A DNA stretch of 37,059 bases from positions 1-37,059 of the forward strand of contig JAGBXM010000132.1 in the NCBI GenBank assembly GCA_017629275.1. The letters run 5' to 3'. The notes beneath the pieces were generated by a model. The model was not told the DNA's origin, searched no databases, and saw nothing but the letters and a program-made list of their open reading frames with translations. Below are positions 15,597-27,018 of the stretch, in pieces (positions within the stretch are counted from its first letter, which is position 1; every line of letters begins with the position of its first letter). The translations under genes were made by a program, and so were the position numbers. Source of the DNA: Clostridia bacterium. Its GTDB lineage: Bacteria; Bacillota; Clostridia; Oscillospirales; Acutalibacteraceae.

Positions 15597-16235
15597 ATGT
15601 TTGATGTTTTATTATTTGATCTTGACGGTACTTTGACCGACCCGAGCGAAGGAATAACCAATTCGGTTGTTTATGCTTTGAATAAATTTGGTATAGAAGT
15701 TGAAGACAAACGAACTCTTTTAAAGTTTATAGGTCCTCCTTTGGTCAAGGGCTTCGCTGAATTCTACTGTTTTTCTCACGAAGACAGCCTTAGGGCGACT
15801 GAATTTTACAGAGAAACGTTCAGAGTTAAGGGTTTATTTGAAAATGAGGTTTATGATGGCGTTTATGATATGTTGCAAACTCTAAAAGATGCAGAAAAAA
15901 CTTTAGTTATTGCAACGTCTAAACCCGAGGAGTTTACTTTAAAAATATTAAAACATTTTGATCTTTTAAAGTATTTTGATTTTGTTGCCGCTGCAACATT
16001 TGATGAAACAAGAAACACTAAAGATAAGGTTATTGCTTATGCGCTTGAACATCTTAACATATTGGATAAATCAAAAATTGTAATGATAGGTGACCGATAT
16101 CACGATATTGAAGGAGCCAAAGCAAACGGTATTGCATCGGTTGGTGTTCTTTATGGATTCGGCTCCAAAGAAGAATTAAAAAATGCAGGCGCAGACTATC
16201 TGGTTAATAATTTGCGTGAAATAGTTGAATTTTAA
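15597..16235 (+). CDS. HAD family hydrolase, phosphoglycolate-phosphatase-like
   Basis: This is a 212-residue haloacid-dehalogenase-fold phosphatase of the Gph/PgmB type. Motif I is LLFDLDGTLTDPSEG, with nucleophile D8 and acid D10. A helical cap follows (about 15-85). Motif II is the Thr/Ser in VIATSKP, motif III is a Lys near KDKV, and motif IV is MIGDRYHDIEGAKANG. The substrate cannot be assigned; relatives act on phosphoglycolate, nucleotides or pyrophosphate. The ATG at 15597 follows GAGGTG. It lies just after the dnaJ terminator, so it needs its own promoter or read-through; no clear promoter is visible. Confidence 0.88.
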   Translation: MFDVLLFDLDGTLTDPSEGITNSVVYALNKFGIEVEDKRTLLKFIGPPLVKGFAEFYCFSHEDSLRATEFYRETFRVKGLFENEVYDGVYDMLQTLKDAEKTLVIATSKPEEFTLKILKHFDLLKYFDFVAAATFDETRNTKDKVIAYALEHLNILDKSKIVMIGDRYHDIEGAKANGIASVGVLYGFGSKEELKNAGADYLVNNLREIVEF

Positions 16236-16277
16236 ACCAAAAGCTCCCGACGATACGTCGGGAGCTTTTGGTTTAAA
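16231..16277. terminator. Strong bidirectional terminator
   Basis: A 22-bp perfect stem (16231-16252 with 16256-16277) has an ATA loop and core AAAAGCTCCCGACG / CGTCGGGAGCTTTT. It begins at the HAD stop codon and separates it from the convergent lacZ. Confidence 0.95.
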
Positions 16278-16281
16278 AAAC

Positions 16282-20588
<4,307 letters not shown>

Positions 20589-20604
20589 TATTCGCCTCTT
20601 GTCT

Positions 20605-20619
20605 GACCGAAATTCGGTC
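20605..20619. promoter_or_regulatory. Palindrome in the alr leader
   Basis: GACCGAAATTCGGTC is a perfect 7+1+7 dyad between a TATAAT-like hexamer (20645-20640 on the minus strand) and the alr start. It could be an operator or a short RNA hairpin. No convincing -35 box accompanies the hexamer. Confidence 0.4.
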
Positions 20620-20752
20620 TAATTTGTTTATCTTCAAACATTATACAACATTGCGACAAAATATTCTACTTATATTTTATATAATATTTAATATGTGTTT
20701 TAAGTCAATATAACGATATTGATTTCAGTATAAAAATATTGACAACAATAAA

Positions 20753-20778
20753 AACGGCCGACCGAAAGGCCGACCGTT
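20753..20778 (-). terminator. Terminator of the small Cys-rich peptide gene
   Basis: On the minus strand AACGGTCGGCC-TTTC-GGTCGGCCGTT forms an 11-bp stem with two wobbles, followed by TTTTTATTG. It ends 13 bp after the peptide stop codon. Confidence 0.85.
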
Positions 20779-20791
20779 AAGACGGGGAGAA

Positions 20792-20908
20792 TTAGCAGCA
20801 ACCGTTGTTGTTGCAACCGCATCCATCGTTGCCACCGCAGCAGCTAAAAACGATGATGAGGAGAATGATAATCCAGCAGCAGTTGCCGGAGCCGAAGCCG
20901 TTACACAT
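20792..20908 (-). CDS. 38-residue cysteine-rich single-helix membrane peptide
   Basis: I do not recognise a named family. The protein begins MCNGFGSGNCCW, has one hydrophobic helix IIILLIIVF (about 13-21) and ends in a Cys/Gly/Asn-rich tail closing with NNNGCC. Nine of the 38 residues are cysteine. A textbook AAAGGAGG lies 10-17 bp before ATG 20908, and a dedicated terminator follows. Its size and shape recall YjcZ-type small sporulation/membrane proteins (Gly-rich start plus one helix), but these have far fewer cysteines, so that link is only a suggestion. It is too short for ordinary gene callers. Confidence 0.75.
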   Translation of the reverse strand: MCNGFGSGNCCWIIILLIIVFSCCGGNDGCGCNNNGCC

Positions 20909-20994
20909 GTGTCAGTTCCTCCTTTCGTGTCTTCTAATGCATAATATGTTCTTTTAGAAAATTGGTGAATGTAAATAATTTGTTAATTTTAAAA

Positions 20995-21017
20995 TTTGAC
21001 TTTGACTTTCTTTGACC
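20995..21017 (-). promoter_or_regulatory. CtsR-binding site at the ctsR promoter
   Basis: Plus-strand TTTGACT-ttc-TTTGACC (21001-21017) is an exact inverse of the CtsR repeat GGTCAAA-N3-AGTCAAA. An extra TTTGAC half-site at 20995-21000 directly adjoins it. The site covers the -35 hexamer, consistent with autorepression. Confidence 0.9.
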
Positions 21018-21030
21018 TATGTGTTATAAT
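21002..21030 (+). promoter_or_regulatory. Promoter of ctsR-mcsA-mcsB-clpC
   Basis: TTGACT (21002-21007) and TATAAT (21025-21030) are 17 bp apart; the -35 box lies within the CtsR operator. Confidence 0.85.
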
Positions 21031-21061
21031 CAAGACAAACAAAATGAAGAGAGGTATATTT

Positions 21062-21514
21062 ATGAGGTTAAGCGATATTATAGCGGCAGAAATTAACCGT
21101 ATGCTTGATGAGTCGTCAAACAATACCGCAGAGATACAGAGAAATGATTTTGCATCGCGTATCGGTTGTGTGCCGAGTCAGATTAACTATGTTTTGTCTT
21201 CCAGGTTTATTCCTGAACATGGATATATGGTTGAGAGCCGTCGCGGCGGTGGTGGATTTATTAAAATAACGCGTGTGAGGTTGGATGGCTCGTCGGCTAT
21301 TATGCATCTCGTCAACGTTATAGGCAATGAAATTGATGATAATACAGTAAGGGTAATTCTTGATAATTGCTGCGATAGCGGCCTTTTAGAGGCAAGTATT
21401 GTTAAAATGATGTATTCTGCTGTTTCGGCACCGGTAATGCGGGAAATTCCCGTTGTTTTGCGTGACTGCGTAAGAGCCGCAATAATAAAACAGATGTTGT
21501 TGTCGCAAGTGTAG
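21062..21514 (+). CDS. ctsR: Transcriptional repressor CtsR
   Basis: This 150-residue repressor controls Clp protease and chaperone genes. The N-terminal winged helix (about 1-75) has LSDIIAAEINRML, NDFASRIGCVPSQINYVL, the conserved arm RFIPEHGYMVESRRGGGGFIKI (tip Gly run involved in thermosensing), then a four-helix dimerisation domain. McsB phosphorylates CtsR arginines in this domain in Bacillus. The ATG at 21062 follows GAGAGG. The longer open frame from 20996 would start inside the operator and is rejected. First of four genes: ctsR-mcsA-mcsB-clpC. Confidence 0.97.
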   Translation: MRLSDIIAAEINRMLDESSNNTAEIQRNDFASRIGCVPSQINYVLSSRFIPEHGYMVESRRGGGGFIKITRVRLDGSSAIMHLVNVIGNEIDDNTVRVILDNCCDSGLLEASIVKMMYSAVSAPVMREIPVVLRDCVRAAIIKQMLLSQV

Positions 21515-21522
21515 GTGATTTA

Positions 21523-22017
21523 ATGATTTGTGAAAAATGTAAGAAAAATAACGCTACAGCTCATTTGCATTCTGTTTCTAACGGAATAGTAAAGGATGCG
21601 TATTTGTGTTCTGAGTGTGCTAATGCGTATAAAGTCGCCAAATTTGATAACGGTGATTTGTTTGATATTATGCAGTCGTTTCTCAACGACACGGCGAGGG
21701 TTAAAAATAATATAAAATGTGACAGTTGCGGCATAACCTTTCAAGAGGTAAAGGCTAATGGAAGACTTGGATGTGCAAACTGTTATTCTGCGTTTGAGAA
21801 TCAACTTTCTGATACAATTCTTAAACTTCACGGCAGCACGGTTCACAAGGGCAAAAGACCTTATAACGATGCAAAAAATTATGATGTTACTTCAGAATCA
21901 GATGATAAGTATGATTTAATAAGTGATTTAAAACAAAAATTGAAGATGGCGGTTGAGAATGAGCAGTATGAACAGGCGGCTGTTCTCAGGGATGAGATCA
22001 AGCGTCTTGAGGAGTAA
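21523..22017 (+). CDS. mcsA: McsA, activator of protein arginine kinase
   Basis: This 164-residue zinc protein activates McsB and modulates CtsR. It has four CxxC-type pairs: CEKC and CSEC in the first 30 residues, then CDSC and CANC near residues 65-90. The C-terminal UVR motif is LISDLKQKLKMAVENEQYEQAAVLRDEIKRLEE-like (about 128-163), the segment that interacts with ClpC/McsB. It starts 8 bp after the ctsR stop, with TAGGTG as the ribosome site. Its last codons, GAGGAG, form the mcsB ribosome site. Confidence 0.95.
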   Translation: MICEKCKKNNATAHLHSVSNGIVKDAYLCSECANAYKVAKFDNGDLFDIMQSFLNDTARVKNNIKCDSCGITFQEVKANGRLGCANCYSAFENQLSDTILKLHGSTVHKGKRPYNDAKNYDVTSESDDKYDLISDLKQKLKMAVENEQYEQAAVLRDEIKRLEE

Positions 22018-22020
22018 ATT

Positions 22021-23034
22021 ATGCTTTGGTATGAATATAATAACAAAAGCGTTGCTGTAAGCACCAGGGTACGGTTGGCGAGAAATCTTGCTGATGTTCC
22101 TTTTCCTTCGAAATTAAAAAGAGAAGAATATATCGCGACAAATATAATGATTGCTGAACAAATTCTTTCCTGCAACCTTGACGGCATAAAGTTACGAAGA
22201 ATCGATATGACATCTTTGGGGTCGGTTGAAACCTATGCTATGGTTGAGCGTCATTGTATAAGTCCGAAATTTGCCGCAGATAAGGACGGTCGCATTCTGC
22301 TGATGTCGGATGACGAGTCGGTAAGCATTATGATAGGTGAAGAAGACCATTTACGTATTCAGGTTTTAAAGGTCGGAGAAAATCTTGAAGAAGCCTATTC
22401 GATCTGTGATATGATCGACAGTGCAATAGGTAAAAAACTAAAATTTGCGTTTGATGAAAGACTTGGCTATCTGACAGAATGTCCTACTAATCTGGGTACG
22501 GGAATGAGAGCTTCTTTGATGTTGCATTTGCCTGTGTTAAAGGCTTCGGGTGAGTTAAGCGGAATTTCAAGAAGTTGTTCAAGATTCGGCTTGACTTTCA
22601 GAGGATTTTACGGTGAAGGAAGCAAATCTAAAGCTGACATTTATCAGTTGTCAAACCAGGTTACGCTCGGTGTGAGTGAAAAAGAATGCATAAGCAACTT
22701 AAAAAACGTTGCGTCCCAGATAATTTCACGTGAAAACAGTGCGCTGGCTAATATTGACCGTGACCGACTTGAGGATAAGGTGTGTCGCGCGTTTGGCATT
22801 TTAAAATATTCACGAAGATTAACTACTGAAGAAATGATGCAACACGTGACATCGTTGTTATTGGGGGTTCGTTCCGAAGTGATAATGCTGCCCGAAAGCA
22901 TTTCGCCAATGAATATTTTTATTACTATGCAACCTGCCATGATCAACAGAATTAAAGGTGAGATATCGCCGAATGAGAGGGACTCTTTCAGGGCAGACTC
23001 AATCAGGAAACTGTTGTCGACGGTAGAGATTTAA
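22021..23034 (+). CDS. mcsB: Protein arginine kinase McsB
   Basis: This 337-residue kinase has the guanido-kinase fold but phosphorylates protein arginines, marking proteins for ClpCP. Visible parts are STRVRLARNLADVPFP (nucleotide-binding arginines), the negatively charged loop MIGEEDHLRIQ and the catalytic cysteine C154 in ECPTNLGTGMRASL, followed by SRFGLTFRGFYGEG. It lacks the N-terminal creatine-kinase domain, as usual for McsB. The ATG at 22021 is 3 bp after the mcsA stop and follows GAGGAG. It is co-transcribed with its activator and its protease partner ClpC. Confidence 0.97.
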   Translation: MLWYEYNNKSVAVSTRVRLARNLADVPFPSKLKREEYIATNIMIAEQILSCNLDGIKLRRIDMTSLGSVETYAMVERHCISPKFAADKDGRILLMSDDESVSIMIGEEDHLRIQVLKVGENLEEAYSICDMIDSAIGKKLKFAFDERLGYLTECPTNLGTGMRASLMLHLPVLKASGELSGISRSCSRFGLTFRGFYGEGSKSKADIYQLSNQVTLGVSEKECISNLKNVASQIISRENSALANIDRDRLEDKVCRAFGILKYSRRLTTEEMMQHVTSLLLGVRSEVIMLPESISPMNIFITMQPAMINRIKGEISPNERDSFRADSIRKLLSTVEI

Positions 23035-23054
23035 TTTGTAAAGGAGAAATTTTG

Positions 23055-25529
23055 ATGAGATATAATTTCGGTGGGTTTACAGCAAAAGCAAATGCTGCTT
23101 TGAACTATGCAATAATTGGTGCCGAACAGTTCGGCCATACTTATATCGGTAGCGAACATTTGCTTTTTGGTTTGCTTTCGGTCGAGGACAGTGTTGCGGC
23201 CCATATTCTTAACAAATATAACGTTAATAAAGACAATTTAAGTGAATTGATAAGAAGTAATATCGGCGTGGGCGAAACAACAAAACTTTCACCTGAGCAT
23301 CTTACACCCAGAGCTAAAAGGGTTGTTGAAACTGCAGCTGTTAAAACAAGAGACGCAGGTGGCACATACGTCGGAACCGAACACGTTTTGCTGGGTATCT
23401 TAAGCGAAGGCGATAATTATGCCATAAGATTTTTAAATGCATTGAATGTTGACGTCGCTTTTTTGACCGCAAATGTTTTGGAGTCGTGCGGAATAGAAGT
23501 AGGTGACCAAGAAGATCCCAAGAATAACTATTCTGATAATCGTAACAACCGTCACGGTAAGTCTTCCGGTAAGGCCAATCATAAGACTCCGACGCTTGAT
23601 AAGTTTGGCAGAAATCTTACTGAAATGGCTACCGAAGGCAAAATTGACCCCGTTATCGGCAGGTCTGAGGAGATTGAAAGGGTCATACAAATACTCTGCC
23701 GAAGAACCAAAAATAATCCTTGTCTCATCGGTGAACCCGGTGTCGGCAAAACGGCGGTTGCTGAAGGACTTGCCTTAAAAATAGCAGAGGGTAATGCACC
23801 TGAATTGCTTAAAGGAAAAAGGTTGATTGCTTTAGATCTGACAGGTATGGTTGCAGGTACAAAATACCGTGGTGATTTTGAAGAACGTATTAAAAACGCT
23901 ATTGATGAAGTAATTGCTTCCGATGACGTTATACTGTTTATTGATGAGATCCATACAATAGTCGGTGCCGGTGCATCAGCCGACGGTTCAATGGATGCCG
24001 CCAATATCCTGAAACCTTCGTTGGCCCGCGGAGAACTGCAGGTTATCGGCGCAACAACGCTTGACGAATACCGTAAAAACATCGAAAAAGATGCCGCGTT
24101 AGAAAGACGTTTTCAACCTGTGACCGTCGGTGAACCAAACGAAGATGACGCCGTTATGATTCTTAAAGGTCTTCGTGATAAATATGAAGCACACCATAAG
24201 GTTCGCATTACCGATCAGGCAATAGAGGCTGCTGTCAAGCTGTCTGCAAGATATATTTCTGACCGCTTTTTACCCGATAAAGCCATTGATCTTATCGACG
24301 AGGCTGCTTCACGTGTAAGACTTAATGCTTCTGCTACTCCCGATGAAGTAAAGGAGTTGGAAACCGAGTTGAAGTCGACCGAAGAAGAAAAAAACCGCGC
24401 TATCGGTTCCCAGGATTTTGAGAGAGCTGCATCTCTTCGTGATAAAGAGAAAGAATTGCAGGAAAAACTTCGTCTGTTGAAATCTGAACTGTCGAACAGT
24501 GCAGAAAGATACTCAGCCGAAGTAACAGCTGAAAATATTGCTGAGTTAATCTCTTTGAATACTGGTATTCCTGTAAATCAACTTACCGAGGAAGAAAGCG
24601 AACGACTGCTTAAATTAGAAAGTGTGCTTCATGAGCGTATAGTCGGACAGTCCGAAGCTGTAACGGCGGTTGCTAAGGCAATCAGAAGGGGAAGGGTAGG
24701 ACTTAAAGACCCCAAACGACCTATCGGTTCGTTTATATTCTTGGGCCCCACAGGAGTTGGTAAAACCGAACTGTGCAAAGCATTGGCAGAAGCAATGTTC
24801 GGCAGTGAGAGTGCCATTGTCAGACTTGATATGTCAGAGTATATGGAAAAGCATACAGTATCACGTCTGATCGGTTCTCCTCCGGGATACGTTGGTTTTG
24901 ATGAGGGCGGACAGTTGACCGAAAAAATACGCCGTGCACCTTATTCTGTGGTGTTGTTTGATGAAATAGAAAAGGCACATCCTGACGTTTTTAACATTCT
25001 TTTACAGATTTTGGAGGACGGACGTCTCACCGACTCTCAGGGCAGAACCGTTAATTTTAAAAATACGGTTATAATTATGACATCCAATATCGGTGCTCGC
25101 CATTTAACCGAAAAGAAGCTTTCTTTAGGTTTCGGTGAAGAATCGGCAGGGGATATGTCTGATGTTAAGGATAAGGTTCTTAATGAACTTAAATCTGCAT
25201 TTAAACCGGAATTCTTAAACCGTGTTGACGATATAATCGTATTTAACAAACTCAACAAAGATGAAATATGCGAGATTGCCGAAAAGATGTTTGCTCAATT
25301 AAAATTGAGATTAAAGGATCTTAATATTGAAATTATATTTGATGGTTCGGCAGTACAAGAAATTGCCAATGTTGGTTTTGATCCTGTATACGGAGCCCGT
25401 CCGTTGCGCCGTGCTATACAAAGTCGCGTCGAGGACGCGTTGAGTGAGAAAATCCTTGACGGTTCAATTAAGAACAGTGACAAGGTAAAGTGTAGTTTTG
25501 CAGAAGGGAAATTTGTATTTATAAACTAA
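23055..25529 (+). CDS. clpC: ATP-dependent Clp protease ATP-binding subunit ClpC
   Basis: This 824-residue AAA+ unfoldase delivers arginine-phosphorylated substrates to ClpP. The N-domain has two Clp-N repeats (about 5-140), starting with FTAKANAALNYAI and SEHLLFGLL. D1 has Walker A GEPGVGKT (about 226-233) and LFIDEIHTIVGAG. The middle domain has a UVR-like segment SQDFERAASLRDKEKELQ (about 455), typical of ClpC. D2 has Walker A GPTGVGKT (about 564-571) and VVLFDEIEKAHPDVF. The ATG at 23055 follows AAGGAG; the adjacent TTG at 23052 is a possible alternative. No ClpP is directly downstream, although a ClpP-fold protein is encoded at 26237. Confidence 0.96.
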   Translation: MRYNFGGFTAKANAALNYAIIGAEQFGHTYIGSEHLLFGLLSVEDSVAAHILNKYNVNKDNLSELIRSNIGVGETTKLSPEHLTPRAKRVVETAAVKTRDAGGTYVGTEHVLLGILSEGDNYAIRFLNALNVDVAFLTANVLESCGIEVGDQEDPKNNYSDNRNNRHGKSSGKANHKTPTLDKFGRNLTEMATEGKIDPVIGRSEEIERVIQILCRRTKNNPCLIGEPGVGKTAVAEGLALKIAEGNAPELLKGKRLIALDLTGMVAGTKYRGDFEERIKNAIDEVIASDDVILFIDEIHTIVGAGASADGSMDAANILKPSLARGELQVIGATTLDEYRKNIEKDAALERRFQPVTVGEPNEDDAVMILKGLRDKYEAHHKVRITDQAIEAAVKLSARYISDRFLPDKAIDLIDEAASRVRLNASATPDEVKELETELKSTEEEKNRAIGSQDFERAASLRDKEKELQEKLRLLKSELSNSAERYSAEVTAENIAELISLNTGIPVNQLTEEESERLLKLESVLHERIVGQSEAVTAVAKAIRRGRVGLKDPKRPIGSFIFLGPTGVGKTELCKALAEAMFGSESAIVRLDMSEYMEKHTVSRLIGSPPGYVGFDEGGQLTEKIRRAPYSVVLFDEIEKAHPDVFNILLQILEDGRLTDSQGRTVNFKNTVIIMTSNIGARHLTEKKLSLGFGEESAGDMSDVKDKVLNELKSAFKPEFLNRVDDIIVFNKLNKDEICEIAEKMFAQLKLRLKDLNIEIIFDGSAVQEIANVGFDPVYGARPLRRAIQSRVEDALSEKILDGSIKNSDKVKCSFAEGKFVFIN

Positions 25530-25585
25530 CTGATTTTATAGGACAAACAAGATACCGCTTTCATACTATGTATGGAGGTGGTATT

Positions 25586-26119
25586 TTGATTTCGGTGTTG
25601 ATACTTGACGGATTTTCGGATTCGTCGTTATGTTCAAATAATAGCATAATGAGCGACTTGAGTGATATTTATATTCCTCTTCTTGTGGGTATTCTTCGAT
25701 TTAACGGAGTGACGTGCTCTGTGGTTAACCCGTCAGGGCTGCAATATGAATATAGTTTAAAGGGACAAACGGATAAAAATCTTATATACGTTCCGGCTTT
25801 CACCTGTGCCGGTGACAGTAAGGTTGACTTATCGTTTATTTATTCGGATTCTACGGAAATAGGGAGTACATCATTCAGACTTGCTTCAAAAATACGTAAA
25901 ATGAGGGAAGATAGGTTTAAAAGAGTGGTTTTTGTAAATCAACTTCATGAAAATGACACTTTGAAAAACTATTCACCTGTCGTTGTCGATAACATTAGGT
26001 TCTCAATTGAAAATCATAAGTGTGATAACACTAAAGACCTATATAATTTAGCTTTAACAACGGCTGTTTCGATATGTGAGCATTACGGGGTTGTTTACAG
26101 GAATATTGTTGATCAATAA
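25586..26119 (+). CDS. Uncharacterised protein, possible amidase_3-like fold without zinc ligands
   Basis: This 177-residue protein is not recognised with confidence. By eye its segment order resembles N-acetylmuramoyl-L-alanine amidases (amidase_3): an initial strand SVLILDG, a long helix ending in a Gly turn (RFNGVTCSVV), NLIYVPAFTCAG where the metal-binding SIHAN normally sits, STSFRLASKIRK, then VVVDNIRFSIEN and LALTTAVSICEHYGV as in the terminal strand and helix. The usual His/Glu/His metal ligands are absent at these places, so it would be non-catalytic. There is no signal peptide. The start is TTG at 25586, with GGAGGTGG 5 bp upstream; ATG 25568 precedes that site. It lies 56 bp after clpC. 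Confidence 0.55.
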   Translation: MISVLILDGFSDSSLCSNNSIMSDLSDIYIPLLVGILRFNGVTCSVVNPSGLQYEYSLKGQTDKNLIYVPAFTCAGDSKVDLSFIYSDSTEIGSTSFRLASKIRKMREDRFKRVVFVNQLHENDTLKNYSPVVVDNIRFSIENHKCDNTKDLYNLALTTAVSICEHYGVVYRNIVDQ

Positions 26120-26124
26120 AAGGT

Positions 26125-26143
26125 AATATTTATAAATATTTTT
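26125..26143 (+). terminator. Possible weak terminator after the amidase-like gene
   Basis: AATATTTATAAATATT is a perfect AT-only palindrome followed by TTTC. The stem is weak, so termination is uncertain. Confidence 0.3.
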
Positions 26144-26144
26144 C

Positions 26145-26173
26145 TTGAATTGTGTAACAACAGGTGGTATAAT
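26145..26173 (+). promoter_or_regulatory. Promoter of the ClpP-like/ftsK/ygiQ run
   Basis: TTGAAT (26145-26150) and TATAAT (26168-26173) have exact 17-bp spacing, 64 bp before the chosen start. Confidence 0.75.
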
Positions 26174-26236
26174 GTATGTGTATAATTATGCTTATATAGT
26201 AGAAAATATCATTATCACTTAATGGGGGTAATGATA

Positions 26237-26971
26237 TTGAGCGATAGCGAGTTTAATTTACAGAGCATCACTGAAAAATCCGTTGATGAAAATGATAATT
26301 CGGATAAACCTGATAGTTCTGAAAACGAAGTTTGGCAACAGATAGAAAAAAGCGGATCGATAACTTCGAATGGCGGTAAGCATTGTATTCATTGCTTGAC
26401 CATAATCGGGCAAATTGAAGGTCACGGTGTATTGCCTGAAGATGCAAAAACGACGAAGTACGAACACGTTATACCGCAACTTGTAGCAGTTCAGCAAGAT
26501 CCCGAAATTGAAGGTATGATGATCATTTTGAACACTGTGGGCGGTGACGTTGAAGCGGGTCTCGCAATTGCTGAAATGATTGCGGGTATGAGTAAACCCA
26601 CCGTGTCGCTTGTTCTCGGTGGCGGTCATTCGATCGGTGTACCGTTGGCAGTTTCTGCTAAATGTTCGTTTATAGTGCCGTCTGCTACAATGACGGTTCA
26701 TCCTGTCAGGACTACGGGTCTTGTACTTGGTGTTGAACAGACGTTGAACTATTTTGAACGAATGCAAAAAAGAATTACCGATTTTGTCGTGAAAAATTCC
26801 AATATTAGTGAACAGCATTTTTCTCGTTTGATGTTGAATACCGACGAGCTTGCTACCGATATAGGTTCGGTTCTTGACGGTAAAATGGCGGTTGAATGCG
26901 GTCTTATCGACCGTATCGGAAGTTTGTCCGATGTTATAAACCAGCTTTATGAAATGATTGAACAGGCGTGA
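26237..26971 (+). CDS. tepA: ClpP-fold serine protease, TepA (translocation-enhancing protein) family
   Basis: This 244-residue cytosolic protein has the ClpP/crotonase fold. A variable acidic N-terminus (about 1-50) precedes the core: [18 protein letters not shown]-like segment ([12 protein letters not shown]), nucleophile S132 in [11 protein letters not shown] and H155 in TMTVHPVR, a Ser-His spacing of 23, close to ClpP. Bacillus TepA (YmfB) relatives sit next to the SpoIIIE gene, as here, and degrade small acid-soluble spore proteins. I prefer TTG 26237 because GGGGGT ends 7 bp upstream; ATG 26222 and ATG 26231 are alternatives with poor spacing. Followed by ftsK after a hairpin at 26965-26985. 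Confidence 0.85.
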   Translation: MSDSEFNLQSITEKSVDENDNSDKPDSSENEVWQQIEKSGSITSNGGKHCIHCLTIIGQIEGHGVLPEDAKTTKYEHVIPQLVAVQQDPEIEGMMIILNTVGGDVEAGLAIAEMIAGMSKPTVSLVLGGGHSIGVPLAVSAKCSFIVPSATMTVHPVRTTGLVLGVEQTLNYFERMQKRITDFVVKNSNISEQHFSRLMLNTDELATDIGSVLDGKMAVECGLIDRIGSLSDVINQLYEMIEQA

Positions 26972-26985
26972 CCTTATATCACGCC
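26965..26985 (+). other. Hairpin spanning the tepA stop codon
   Basis: GGCGTGA-CCTTATA-TCACGCC is a 7-bp GC-rich stem containing the stop codon, with no T tract after it. It may affect mRNA stability between tepA and ftsK. Confidence 0.45.
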
Positions 26986-27018
26986 GTTACATAAATACGA
27001 GGGATAAGGAGTTACATA

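Noticed and set aside
20652-20661. 0A-box-like TTGCGACAAA upstream of alr
   Set aside because: It has a mismatch in the critical TGTCGAA core and lies in AT-rich DNA where near matches are expected.
20996-21061. Extended N-terminus of CtsR
   Set aside because: The frame begins inside the CtsR operator and crosses the promoter, so it cannot be in the transcript.
26258-26818. 186-codon minus-strand open frame within tepA
   Set aside because: It is antisense to conserved ClpP-fold coding sequence and has no ribosome site or recognisable motif.
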